From assembly GCA_002309805.1 (NCBI GenBank), contig DBYJ01000060.1, positions 429 through 64,428 of the forward strand: a DNA stretch of 64,000 nt, given 5' to 3'. Made by a program: the position numbers and the translations under genes. This DNA is from Bacteroidales bacterium UBA1189 (GTDB taxonomy: Bacteria > Bacteroidota > Bacteroidia > Bacteroidales > Bacteroidaceae). Within the stretch, counting starts at the first letter, position 1; each line of letters begins with the position of its first letter. The notes under the pieces are model-generated. The model was not told where the DNA came from. It searched no databases and saw nothing but the letters and a program-made list of their open reading frames with translations. Below, one piece after another: positions 8,191 to 16,497 of the stretch.

Positions 8191-8859
8191 TCATGGCTGT
8201 GAAGTCGCTGATGTGGCGGCGTCGGCCTGCTGGCCGCGGAAGACGTTGTAGGCATTCTGGACGGCACGCAGGAAGGCGCGTGAGGTGATGGTGGAGGCGG
8301 TGATGGCATCCACGTCGCCTCCGTCCTTGCTGACGGAGAGCTTGCTGGCGGCAGGGTTCATGCCGACGATGTTGTGGTTGCCGGCAGGGTCAGGGTTGCC
8401 GAAGAAGGCTTTCGAGAAGCCGCCCACCTTCTTCTCCGTCGAGGCGGAGGCGGTGCGGAACCATTCGCCTGCACGGGCACCGAGGCCCGGAGTCTCGGCA
8501 TGTTCCATGACCTGATAGCCGAGAATCTCACCGTCGTTGGCAAAGCCTACGAGCACGACGATGTCGCCGCCGAAGCCCGCCTTGTCGGTAGAGCGGACAG
8601 CCGTGCCGGCATAGGAGCCGTCGGCACGGGTGACGGCAAAGAGCGTGTAGCCGTCCACGTCCGTTTCCTTCACGGACACCTCTTCGGCGGCATCGATGCG
8701 GAGGACGGATTTGATGCCGTCAGACTGATTCTTTTCCTTTATCGCTTTGATGGGCTCTTGGGTGACGCTGTTGATGAGAGCCAGCAACGCAGCTGCCACC
8801 AACGCGATGAGGGTGAGCGAGAGCACCATGTTCTTGAGGGATGATGTGAGCCGTTTCAT
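8191..8859 (-). CDS. rnfG: Rnf complex FMN-binding subunit RnfG
   Basis: 222 residues: one N-terminal transmembrane helix (MVLSLTLIALVAAALLALINSV) and a periplasmic FMN-binding domain. The segment DAITASTITSRAFLRAV holds the threonine that takes a phosphoester-linked FMN in RnfG/NqrC (consensus SGAT/STxTS). GLGARAGEWF is the other family landmark. It passes electrons in the periplasmic part of Rnf. Its ATG overlaps the rnfD stop by 4 bp, indicating translational coupling. An ApbE flavin transferase would be needed; none is in the window. Confidence 0.94.
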   Translation of the reverse strand: MKRLTSSLKNMVLSLTLIALVAAALLALINSVTQEPIKAIKEKNQSDGIKSVLRIDAAEEVSVKETDVDGYTLFAVTRADGSYAGTAVRSTDKAGFGGDIVVLVGFANDGEILGYQVMEHAETPGLGARAGEWFRTASASTEKKVGGFSKAFFGNPDPAGNHNIVGMNPAASKLSVSKDGGDVDAITASTITSRAFLRAVQNAYNVFRGQQADAATSATSQP

Positions 8860-9824
8860 TTCTTTACCTCCTTTGCAAAACGTTTGGGTTTACAAGCATT
8901 GTTGATGAGCGGAGTGAAGCCGTTCATGATGAGAATGGCGAATGACATTCCCTCGGGGTAGGAGCCGAACAGACGGATGCAGACGACAAGGAAGCCAATG
9001 CAAGCACCGTAAATAAGCATGCCCTTGTGGGTCATGGGCGAGGTGACGTAGTCTGTAGCCATAAAGACGGCACCGAGCATCATTCCACCAGCCAAGAGGT
9101 GCTTGAGGCTAAGCAGGCAGATGTCGGCAAAGGGCATCTTGCCCTGGATGATGTAGAAGACCACGCTGAACACGAAGGCGCTGCAGAGAATGCTGACGGG
9201 GATGTGCCAGCTGATAACCTTGGCGATAAGCAGGATGACGAAGCCGACGAGGAGCAGCAAGGCACTTACTTCGCCCAGCGAGCCGCCGATGTTACCGAAG
9301 AACAGGTCGCCGAGGTTGGCGCCTTGGAGGTCGGCCAATGGTGTGGCTCCTGTTGTGGCATCGGCATATGCCGTGTGCTGATGAGGCACGGGCCACGTCG
9401 TCATCTTCACGGGGAAGGAGATGAGCAGGAAGACACGTCCCAGCAGGGCGGGGTTGAAGATGTTGTTGCCCAGCCCGCCGAACGACATCTTGCCTACGCC
9501 GATGGCAAACAGCGCACCCATTATAATAATGTATAGCGGCAGGTTGCTCGGCAGGTTGAACGCCAGCAGCAGCCCGGTGACGATGGCCGAGCCGTCGCTG
9601 AGCGTCGTCTTCGGGTTCTTGAGGATATACTTGTTGATGGCCCACTCAAACAGCATGCACGAGGCTACGGACGTGAGCGTCACAATCACAGCCCCCAGGC
9701 CGAACACGTAGAACGACCAGAGCATGGCGGGCAGCAGGGCGATTATCACCCAGTCCATGTTCCGCCGGATGCTGTCGCCGCTGTGGACATGGGGCGACAG
9801 GGATACTTTCAGTTTATTTGACAT
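8856..9824 (-). CDS. rnfD: Rnf complex membrane subunit RnfD
   Basis: 322 residues with about ten hydrophobic segments. SPHVHSGDSIRRNM at the N-terminus and FGGLGNNIFNPALLGRVFLLISFP are RnfD/NqrB signatures. DATTGATPL contains the GAT threonine that carries the second covalent FMN, here with TGAT in place of SGAT. ATDYVTSPMTHKG is also conserved. The 3' end overlaps rnfG by 4 bp. Confidence 0.95.
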   Translation of the reverse strand: MSNKLKVSLSPHVHSGDSIRRNMDWVIIALLPAMLWSFYVFGLGAVIVTLTSVASCMLFEWAINKYILKNPKTTLSDGSAIVTGLLLAFNLPSNLPLYIIIMGALFAIGVGKMSFGGLGNNIFNPALLGRVFLLISFPVKMTTWPVPHQHTAYADATTGATPLADLQGANLGDLFFGNIGGSLGEVSALLLLVGFVILLIAKVISWHIPVSILCSAFVFSVVFYIIQGKMPFADICLLSLKHLLAGGMMLGAVFMATDYVTSPMTHKGMLIYGACIGFLVVCIRLFGSYPEGMSFAILIMNGFTPLINNACKPKRFAKEVKK

Positions 9825-9856
9825 AACGGAGATTTACTATTTTTGTGGTTTACTGT

Positions 9857-11188
9857 TTACGATTTGGCCGCACGAGCACGTATGATGCCGCCGACGGTGC
9901 CCTTGCCCATACGAATCCAGTCCAGCAACGGACGGTGGGCAGGGCAGGTGAACTGGCAGCTGCCGCACTCGATGCACGTCATGATTTGTTCGGCTTCGGC
10001 ACGCTCCCAGTCGGCGTGCTCGGCGAGTTTTTGCAGCAAATAGGGCTCCAGTCCCATAGGGCAGACGGTGACGCACTTCGAGCAACGGATACAGGGTTGT
10101 GCCTCGCCGCGTAGGGATTCCTTCTCGGTCATCAGCAGGATGCCGGAACTGCCCTTGCAAACGGGGACGTCGGTGTTGAGCAGCGCCTTGCCCATCATGG
10201 GGCCGCCGCCGATGACCTTTCCTGTATCCTCGGGCATGCCGCCTGCTTTCTCAATGAGCAGGCTCATGGGAGTTCCCATGCGAGTGAGCAGATTCTTCGG
10301 TTCAGCCACGCTTTTACCCGTGACGGTTACTACGCGCTCGAAGAGGGGCTTGTTTTTCATCACGGCCTCGTAGATGGCGAAGGCGGTGCCGACATTCTGC
10401 ACGATGGCGCCCACGTCAGCGGGTAAAGCCGGCGGATTGGGAACCTGACGGCTGACGACAGCATCGATGAGTTGCTTCTCACCTCCCTGTGGATATTTTA
10501 CACGGAGCGGGCAAACCTCTATGCCGACAAAGCCTTTGGCTTTTTCCTGCATGAGGGCAATGGCATCGGGTTTGTTGTTCTCAATGGCTATGTAGGCTTT
10601 CTTCACGCCGACGGCTTTCATGATGAGGTTGACACCAATGAGGATTTCTTCGGGCTTCTCCATCATCAGGCTGTGGTCAGCTGTGAGATAAGGCTCGCAT
10701 TCAACGGCGTTGATGATGACTACATCGACGGGAGTGCGGGGACTGAGCTTGACGTGAGCCGGGAAGCAAGCGCCACCCATGCCAACGATGCCCGCCTCCT
10801 GTACGCGAGCCACGATTTCCTTGGGCTCCAGGGGCGTATCGTGAACGATATTCGTGCTTCGGTCGATGTTCGGTTCCCATTCGTCGCCCTCCACATCGAT
10901 GATAATGGCGGGCTTGCGGTAGCCGCTAGCGTCAATGACTGTGTCAATCTTGGCAACCTTGCCAGATACGGATGAGTGGATGGGGGCTGAGACAAAACCT
11001 CCAGCATCGGCAATCTTCGTGCCCACTTTCACAAGGGCTCCCTTGGCAACGCAAGGGACGGCAGGGGCACCGATATGCTGCGACAAGGGAAATATGGCCT
11101 GCTTGGGCAGATCCATGACCTCAATCTTCTTTCCCGCAGACAGCTTGTTTTCTTCGGGATGAACTCCTCCTATTCTGAATGTTTTCAT
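9857..11188 (-). CDS. rnfC: Rnf complex NADH-binding Fe-S subunit RnfC
   Basis: 443 residues, peripheral on the cytosolic side. It has the N-terminal RnfC barrel (FRIGGVHPEENK), a central Nqo1-like NADH/FMN domain (GGACFPAHVKLSP, NAVECEPYLTADH, a PQGGEKQLI segment) and a C-terminal double [4Fe-4S] ferredoxin domain (CIRCSKCVTVCP and CIECGSCQFTCP). It oxidises or reduces NADH and links RnfB to the membrane subunits. Its ATG overlaps the rnfB stop by 4 bp. It lacks the long Ala/Lys-rich tail of enterobacterial RsxC. Confidence 0.95.
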   Translation of the reverse strand: MKTFRIGGVHPEENKLSAGKKIEVMDLPKQAIFPLSQHIGAPAVPCVAKGALVKVGTKIADAGGFVSAPIHSSVSGKVAKIDTVIDASGYRKPAIIIDVEGDEWEPNIDRSTNIVHDTPLEPKEIVARVQEAGIVGMGGACFPAHVKLSPRTPVDVVIINAVECEPYLTADHSLMMEKPEEILIGVNLIMKAVGVKKAYIAIENNKPDAIALMQEKAKGFVGIEVCPLRVKYPQGGEKQLIDAVVSRQVPNPPALPADVGAIVQNVGTAFAIYEAVMKNKPLFERVVTVTGKSVAEPKNLLTRMGTPMSLLIEKAGGMPEDTGKVIGGGPMMGKALLNTDVPVCKGSSGILLMTEKESLRGEAQPCIRCSKCVTVCPMGLEPYLLQKLAEHADWERAEAEQIMTCIECGSCQFTCPAHRPLLDWIRMGKGTVGGIIRARAAKS

Positions 11189-12141
11189 AGGCTCGGGCTT
11201 TCAGACGCCTCCTTGGGCGCGGTTTCAACGGTAGGGATAACGACTTGGACGGGCTCAACAGCAGGAGCTGCGGCATCGGCTTTCGGAGCGACTGGAGCTT
11301 CCGCTTTTGGCTTGCGTGGCGGGAAGTTCATGGCCAGAATAGAGCCCTGCGGACAAGCCTCTTCGCACTTGCGGCAGAGACGGCACTTCGTCGGGTCGAT
11401 GTAGGCAAGGTTGTTCTCTAATGTGATGGCTTCGAACTCGCAAGTCTTCACGCACTTGCCGCAGCCAATGCAGGCAGCGGCGCACGCCTTTTTCGCGACG
11501 GGACCTTTTTCCTTGTTGACGCAGCGCACTACCATCCGACGGCCTTTCTTGCCCATCGGACGGAGTTCGATGATGTTTCTCGGACAAGCCTTTGTACAGG
11601 CACCGCAGGCGGTACACTTGGTTTCGTCGACTTCGGGCAGGCCTGTTTCAGGATTCATGTGGATGGCGTCAAACGGACAAGCAGTCACGCAATCGCCACA
11701 GCCCAGACTGCCAAAGAAACAGCCCGTTTCGCCACCCGCCGTGTTGTGGGCAATGCGGCATGTGCGGACGCCGTCGTACTGCACCGTACGGGGGCGGTTG
11801 GCGCAAGTCCCGTTGCAGCGCACGACGGCTACTCGCTGTTCGTCTGCCTCAGCCGTCATGCCAAGAATTTCAGCCACTTTCTCCATTACCGGCTGACCGC
11901 CCACCGGACAGAGCTTACCCTCCAGCGAGCCTTCCCTTGCAGCCTTGACGCAGGCCTCAGCAAAGCCGCCACAGCCTGGGAAGCCACAGCCGCCACAATT
12001 GGCCTGAGGTAACACCTCGGCCACTTGAGCAATGCGCGGGTCTTCCTCAACGGCAAACTTCTTTGCTATCAGGAACAGTACCGCAGCCAATATCAGGCCC
12101 AGCACTCCCAACGCAATTACTGCTACTAAAATTACATTCAT
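11185..12141 (-). CDS. rnfB: Rnf complex ferredoxin-accepting subunit RnfB
   Basis: 318 residues: an N-terminal membrane anchor (VILVAVIALGVLGLILAAVLFLIA), the RnfB [4Fe-4S] module (LPQANCGGCGFPGCGGFAEAC), CNGTCANRP, and then several ferredoxin-type CxxCxxCxxxCP sites (CGDCVTACP, CTACGACTKACP, CIGCGKCVKTC, CRLCRKCEEACP). It receives electrons from soluble ferredoxin. A Pro/Ala-rich tail of about 40 residues (KAEAPVAPKADAAAPAVEP) extends beyond the Fe-S core. It is the first structural rnf gene, 25 bp after rseC. Confidence 0.95.
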   Translation of the reverse strand: MNVILVAVIALGVLGLILAAVLFLIAKKFAVEEDPRIAQVAEVLPQANCGGCGFPGCGGFAEACVKAAREGSLEGKLCPVGGQPVMEKVAEILGMTAEADEQRVAVVRCNGTCANRPRTVQYDGVRTCRIAHNTAGGETGCFFGSLGCGDCVTACPFDAIHMNPETGLPEVDETKCTACGACTKACPRNIIELRPMGKKGRRMVVRCVNKEKGPVAKKACAAACIGCGKCVKTCEFEAITLENNLAYIDPTKCRLCRKCEEACPQGSILAMNFPPRKPKAEAPVAPKADAAAPAVEPVQVVIPTVETAPKEASESPSL

Positions 12142-12166
12142 AACCTATTGTTTTTATTTCTGAAAT

Positions 12167-12586
12167 TTATTCATCTACAACGTGGAAAGAAAAAACCGTA
12201 CGAAGCCTGTCCTTGAAAAAGCTGAGTCCGATGTACCATGCGGCTACTGCAGCTACACCAGCTAATGCGCTGACAGGCTCGCTGGCATCAGTCAGTTTTG
12301 TGGCAAGAACTATAACTGCTATCAGCAGCACCAAAGGATAGAGAAATGCCAGTCGAACGGCTTTCAGACCGTACTTTGATGTTCCCTCGATTGTCACCCT
12401 TTGTCCGACAGAAAAACGTTCCACATCAGACGCTGTTGCTTCAATCAATTTCTCTTTACTTTCTGCAGCGTGGCACAAACCTCGCGCACCGCAAGCTGCG
12501 CAGGCCGATGTCTGCACAATGCGTACCATCAACTTGCTCGCTTCCACACTCTCCACAACACCTGAATGTCGTATCTTTCCTGCCAT
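12167..12586 (-). CDS. RseC/MucC-family protein, first gene of the rnf operon
   Basis: 139 residues. It has an N-terminal cytosolic segment with a cysteine cluster (SACAACGARGLCHAAESKE) of the RseC type and two transmembrane helices (FLYPLVLLIAVIVLATKL and VSALAGVAAVAAWYIGLSFF). RseC homologues head many rnf operons and are linked to SoxR reduction and envelope-stress control in proteobacteria. In Bacteroidetes the role is unproven and may be Rnf assembly or Fe-S handling. It sits behind a good minus-strand promoter. Confidence 0.88.
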   Translation of the reverse strand: MAGKIRHSGVVESVEASKLMVRIVQTSACAACGARGLCHAAESKEKLIEATASDVERFSVGQRVTIEGTSKYGLKAVRLAFLYPLVLLIAVIVLATKLTDASEPVSALAGVAAVAAWYIGLSFFKDRLRTVFSFHVVDE

Positions 12587-12636
12587 CAGACTACTCTTTT
12601 CCTGCCTTTAGTCCCTTTAACGGTACTTTTAGCGTG

Positions 12637-12668
12637 CGAAGTTACTACTATCTGCGCGAAACACCAAA
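12637..12668 (-). promoter_or_regulatory. Promoter of the rseC-rnf operon
   Basis: On the minus strand, TTTG (12668-12665), 20 bp, then TAACTTCG (12644-12637), one mismatch from TAnnTTTG. Transcription would begin near 12630 and give a leader of about 45 nt before rseC. It is divergent from the tatA promoters. Confidence 0.55.
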
Positions 12669-12730
12669 TTTATTTCCTTTTTTCTGTTGTTTTTCCATGT
12701 TTTGTATAAGGGAAATTTTTTCTTCGCACT

Positions 12731-12794
12731 TTTGCTTTTTTTTCTAAAATATATGATGTATCTTTGCGGTTGAAATGAAAAATGTTTATCTTTG
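12731..12794 (+). promoter_or_regulatory. Tandem overlapping promoters for the tatA operon
   Basis: Two TATCTTTG -7 boxes, at 12759-12766 and 12787-12794. The TTTG inside the first (12763-12766) is placed 20 bp before the second, so it can serve as the second promoter's -33 box. TTTG at 12731-12734 is a candidate -33 for the first, at slightly long spacing. Confidence 0.6.
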
Positions 12795-12857
12795 CCCACG
12801 GAAAAGTTACTGACAATTGAAAAACAAATAGTATAAACCTATAAAAAGTAGAAAATT

Positions 12858-13067
12858 ATGATTCAACCACTATTTCTCGGCAGTATCGGTATGCCGGAAT
12901 TGATTATCATCTTCATTATTGTGTTGCTCCTGTTCGGTGCAAAGAAAATACCTGAATTGATGAACGGGCTTGGCAAGGGAGTCAAGAGTTTCAAGAAAGG
13001 AATGAAGGAGGTAGAAGACGAAATAGAGAAAATCGATACCGATATCTCTGACGAATCGAAAAAGTAA
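12858..13067 (+). CDS. tatA: Twin-arginine translocase subunit TatA
   Basis: 69 residues, the standard TatA/E form. A short N-terminus with the conserved GMPELIIIF start of the transmembrane helix is followed by the FGAKKIPELMNGLGKGVKSFKKG hinge and amphipathic helix, then an acidic C-terminus. TatA forms the pore-like oligomer that lets folded proteins cross the inner membrane. It opens an operon that ends with tatC; no separate TatB is seen, as in minimal TatAC systems. The next gene encodes a Tat-signal protein. Confidence 0.95.
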   Translation: MIQPLFLGSIGMPELIIIFIIVLLLFGAKKIPELMNGLGKGVKSFKKGMKEVEDEIEKIDTDISDESKK

Positions 13068-13122
13068 ATCCAAGTAAAAAGACTGATACCATTTTTTATT
13101 AACTTTATTAATCCAATTCCGT

Positions 13123-14610
13123 ATGTCAGAAAAAATTTCGAGAAGGGAATTCCTTCAGCGTGGTACGGCAGCAGCTATCGGCCTGACCGTAGTTCCTAAC
13201 ACCATTTTGGGCAAGAGCCATGCACACATCGCACCCAGTGACAAACTGAACATTGCAGGTGTCGGTGTCGGAGGCATGGGTAATGCTAACCTCCGCAACA
13301 TGGAGAGGACGGACAATATCGTCGCTCTCTGCGATGTTGACTGGGATTATGCAAAGGATGCTTTTGGACGTCATCCCCAAGCTAAGAAGTACAGAGATTT
13401 CCGCAAGATGTATGACGAGATGGGCAAGAGCATCGATGCCGTGCTCGTCGCAACTCCCGACCACACCCATGCCATCGTGGCTGCCAATGCCATCGCAATG
13501 GGCAAGCACGTCTATGTGCAGAAACCGTTGACCCACACCGTCTATGAATCACGTCTGCTCACCAATTTGGCAAAGAAATATCAGGTGGCTACGCAGATGG
13601 GTAACCAGGGTGCTTCATCCGAAGACTCCGACCTGGTATGCGAGTGGATCTGGAACGGCGAGATTGGCGAAGTCACCCGCGTGGACTGCGCTACCGACCG
13701 TCCTCTCTGGCCGCAAGGTCTGAATACTCCTACCGAGAGAATGCCTATTCCTTGGGGGCTTGGCGGTCCTGAAGGTTGGGATCTCTTCCTTGGCCCGGCT
13801 AAGTATCGTCCTTACAATCGTGCCTACCATCCTTGGGATTGGCGTGGCTGGTGGGACTATGGTACGGGCGCTCTTGGCGATATGGCCTGCCACATCATGC
13901 AGGTTGCCTTCAAGTCGCTGAATCTGCTCTATCCTATCAGCGCTGAGGGTTGCTCCACTCCATTGTTCCCCGACTGTGCACCCAATGCCCAGCATGTTAA
14001 GATTACTTATCCCGCCCGCAAGAAGTTCCACAAGGTCAACATGCCTCAGGTGGAAATCCATTGGTATGACGGCGGTCTGCTGCCCGAGTTCCCGAAGGGC
14101 TGGGAGGCTGGCAAGAGCCTCATGCGCGAAGGCGGTGGTGTCACCATCTTCCATGGTACGAAGGACACCCTCGTCTGCGGCTGCTATGGTCAGAAGCCGT
14201 TCCTCGTCTCCGGCCGTGTGCCTAAGGCTCCGCAGGTGGAGCGTCGTGTCGGCACCAGCCATGAGCAGGATTGGATCCGTGCCTGCAAGGAGAGCCCTGA
14301 AAACCGTGTTCCCACCAAGAGCGACTTCGCATTCAGCGGCCCGTTCAACGAAATGGTTGTGATGGGTGTGCTTGCCGTACGTCTGCAGGGCCTGAACCGT
14401 CCTCTCCAGTGGGACGGCCTCAACATGCGCTTCACCAACATCGGCGAGAACGAGGAGCTGAACCTGAAGCAGACCGAAATGAAGGTTATCGACGGCGACC
14501 CGAAGATGACAACCATCGACCACAAGGTCAATGCAATGGCCTACGCACAGGAGCTCATCAAGCACACCTATCGTGAAGGTTGGACGCTGCCTGATATGCC
14601 TACGTTTTAG
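13123..14610 (+). CDS. Gfo/Idh/MocA oxidoreductase with Tat signal
   Basis: 495 residues. The N-terminus SRREFLQRGTAAAIGLTVVP is a twin-arginine signal (S-R-R-x-F-L). Next is a Rossmann NAD(P) domain (AGVGVGGMGNANLRNM), with VYVQKPL in place of the usual EKP, and the C-terminal Gfo/Idh domain with DYGTGALGDMACHIMQ. By analogy with Zymomonas glucose-fructose oxidoreductase, it is probably exported folded with bound nucleotide and oxidises a sugar hydroxyl in the periplasm. It lies between tatA and two lipoproteins of 3-keto-sugar-related families. C3 oxidation of a glycoside is inferred from the neighbours, not from this protein alone. Confidence 0.9.
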   Translation: MSEKISRREFLQRGTAAAIGLTVVPNTILGKSHAHIAPSDKLNIAGVGVGGMGNANLRNMERTDNIVALCDVDWDYAKDAFGRHPQAKKYRDFRKMYDEMGKSIDAVLVATPDHTHAIVAANAIAMGKHVYVQKPLTHTVYESRLLTNLAKKYQVATQMGNQGASSEDSDLVCEWIWNGEIGEVTRVDCATDRPLWPQGLNTPTERMPIPWGLGGPEGWDLFLGPAKYRPYNRAYHPWDWRGWWDYGTGALGDMACHIMQVAFKSLNLLYPISAEGCSTPLFPDCAPNAQHVKITYPARKKFHKVNMPQVEIHWYDGGLLPEFPKGWEAGKSLMREGGGVTIFHGTKDTLVCGCYGQKPFLVSGRVPKAPQVERRVGTSHEQDWIRACKESPENRVPTKSDFAFSGPFNEMVVMGVLAVRLQGLNRPLQWDGLNMRFTNIGENEELNLKQTEMKVIDGDPKMTTIDHKVNAMAYAQELIKHTYREGWTLPDMPTF

Positions 14611-14669
14611 TATTGTGACTGGTCTAATCGTATAAGACATTATACCTTATTAATAATAAAGAAAAGACA

Positions 14670-15485
14670 ATGAAAAAATCCATTTTCGTATTAGCTTGCA
14701 TGAGCCTTGCTCTGCTCGCTATTTCCTGTGGCAACAAACCAAAGGAATCCAAGAAGGAGGTCGCCTTTGAAGTGGCTGGAAAGCAGTTCACGGTTGATAA
14801 GGACGGCTATGTCACCATCTTTGACGGCAAGTCGCTCGATGGTTGGCGCGGTTACGGTAAGGATCATGTCCCCTCGCGTTGGGGTATCGTTGACGGCTGC
14901 CTTGCATTCAAGGGCAGCGGTACTGGCGAAGGCCAAACCAACGAGGGCGGCGACATCATTTTCGACCACAAGTTCAAGAACTTCACTCTCGAATTTGATT
15001 GGAAGGTTGAGAAAGGCTCTAACTCCGGAGTCTTCTACCTTGCACAGGAGGTTAAGACACCCGATGGCAAGCACTATGAACCTATTTACATCTCCGCTCC
15101 TGAGTATCAGATTCTCGACAACGAGAACCATCCCGATGCACAGCTGGGTGTTGACGGTAACCGCAAGTCGGCTTCGTTGTATGATATGATTCCTGCTAAG
15201 CCTCAGAACGCTAAACCTTATGGTGAGTGGAATACAGCTAAGATCATGGTCTATAAAGGCACTGTCGTTCATGGCCAGAATGGTCAGAACGTCCTTGAGT
15301 ATCACCTCTGGACCCCGAAATGGACTGAGATGCTGCAGGCCAGCAAGTTCAGCGAGGAGGCTTGGCCCACCGCCTTCAAGCTCCTCAATAACTGCGGTGG
15401 TGACAACCACGAAGGCTTCATCGGCTTCCAGGATCATGGCGACAACGTCTATTTTCGTAACATCCGCGTCAAGCTGATGGACTAA
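14670..15485 (+). CDS. DUF1080 (3-keto-disaccharide hydrolase family) lipoprotein
   Basis: 271 residues with a lipoprotein signal (LALLAISCGN; lipobox cysteine at about residue 20). The rest is a single jelly-roll DUF1080/PF06439 domain: VTIFDGKSLDGWRG at the start, FTLEFDWKVEKGSNSGVFY in the middle, PEYQILDNENHPD, and FIGFQDHGDNVYFRNIRVK at the end. Family members cleave 3-keto-glycosides, often beside Gfo/Idh dehydrogenases and TIM-barrel isomerases. As a lipoprotein it would act on the periplasmic face, the side to which the Tat-exported oxidoreductase is sent. It lies 59 bp after that gene. Confidence 0.9.
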   Translation: MKKSIFVLACMSLALLAISCGNKPKESKKEVAFEVAGKQFTVDKDGYVTIFDGKSLDGWRGYGKDHVPSRWGIVDGCLAFKGSGTGEGQTNEGGDIIFDHKFKNFTLEFDWKVEKGSNSGVFYLAQEVKTPDGKHYEPIYISAPEYQILDNENHPDAQLGVDGNRKSASLYDMIPAKPQNAKPYGEWNTAKIMVYKGTVVHGQNGQNVLEYHLWTPKWTEMLQASKFSEEAWPTAFKLLNNCGGDNHEGFIGFQDHGDNVYFRNIRVKLMD

Positions 15486-15498
15486 ATCCAGGACAGTT

Positions 15499-16380
15499 AT
15501 GAAGAAATCATTGTCAATACTTCTTCTTCTCGTGCTTGCAGCTCCTACTTTCGTGAGCTGCGGCACGAGCCAGAAGGCTCCTCAGAAGAAGGAACTGGGT
15601 CTGCAGTTCTACTCCATGCGCGACACGCTGTTCCGCTCCAAGGGTAACTATCTGCCCATCATGGAGCAGGTGGCTTCGTGGGGCTACACCACGCTTGAAG
15701 CAGCTGGCTACGACAACGGCAAGTTCTACGGCAGTACGCCCGAAGAGTTCAAGGCAAATGCTGAGAAGGCTGGCTTGAAGCTCCTCTCCTCGCACGCAGG
15801 CCGTGGCCTGAGCCGTGAGGAATTGGCTGCCCACGACTTTACCGCTGCTATGGAATGGTGGAAGACCGCTATTGCCGCCCACAAGGCTGCGGGCATGAGC
15901 TACATCGTTACCGCTGGTATTGGAGTGCCCGAGACTATTGCCGACCTGCAGACCTATTGCGACTACTTCAATGAGGTGGGCAAGATGTGTGCTGCTGAGG
16001 GCATCCAGTATGGCTATCACAATCACTCGCACGAGTTCCGCAGAGTAGAAGGCAAGGTCATGTACGACTACATGATTGAGCACACCGACCCGAAGTATGT
16101 CTTATTCGAGATGGACGTCTATTGGGCTAACATGGGTGGAGCTGCTCCCGTGAACTACTTCAAGCGCTATCCGGGCCGTTTCAAACTGCTCCATATCAAG
16201 GATGAGTGCACGCTTGGCGAAAGTGGCATGGTGGGCTTCGACGCCATCTTCAACCATGCAGACGAGGCCGGACTGGAGCACCTTATCGTTGAGGTGGAGT
16301 GTGATCCGTATCCCAGCGTTAAGGAGAGTGCTGACTACTTGCTCAACGCTCCTTGGGTAAAAGCATCGTACGCAAAGTAA
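15499..16380 (+). CDS. Sugar phosphate isomerase/epimerase-like TIM-barrel lipoprotein
   Basis: 293 residues with a lipoprotein signal (LAAPTFVSCGT). The mature part is an AP-endonuclease-2/xylose-isomerase-like TIM barrel: LGLQFYSMRDTL at strand 1, YHNHSHEF, a FEMDVYW metal-site segment, LLHIKDE, and LIVEVEC with a terminal metal-ligand glutamate. Related proteins act as 3-keto-sugar isomerases, epimerases or lyases. With a lipid anchor it should sit in the periplasm with the DUF1080 protein, 13 bp upstream. The specific reaction is not known. Confidence 0.87.
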   Translation: MKKSLSILLLLVLAAPTFVSCGTSQKAPQKKELGLQFYSMRDTLFRSKGNYLPIMEQVASWGYTTLEAAGYDNGKFYGSTPEEFKANAEKAGLKLLSSHAGRGLSREELAAHDFTAAMEWWKTAIAAHKAAGMSYIVTAGIGVPETIADLQTYCDYFNEVGKMCAAEGIQYGYHNHSHEFRRVEGKVMYDYMIEHTDPKYVLFEMDVYWANMGGAAPVNYFKRYPGRFKLLHIKDECTLGESGMVGFDAIFNHADEAGLEHLIVEVECDPYPSVKESADYLLNAPWVKASYAK

Positions 16381-16394
16381 AAACATCTTTTGAT

Positions 16395-16482
16395 GGTCAA
16401 CGAGTCAACAAGTCAACAGGTCAACAAGCGGATGCAGACCTTTCCCAGCGTGTTGACTCGTTGACTTGTTGACTCGTTGACC
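16395..16482. repeat. GTCAAC-repeat hairpin between the TIM-barrel gene and tatC
   Basis: The left arm is GGTCAACGAGTCAACAAGTCAAC and so on; the right arm near 16452-16482 is its complement (GTTGACTTGTTGACTCGTTGACC). It is a long imperfect hairpin built of 9-bp GTCAACRAG units. It could partly terminate or stabilise the operon mRNA before tatC. The same unit occurs inside two genes elsewhere in the window. Confidence 0.7.
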
Positions 16483-16497
16483 TTATAAATTAATATC

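Noticed and set aside
16395..16482. CRISPR-like array from GTCAAC repeats
   Set aside because: Units are 9 bp with no spacers and pair as a hairpin; no cas genes are present.
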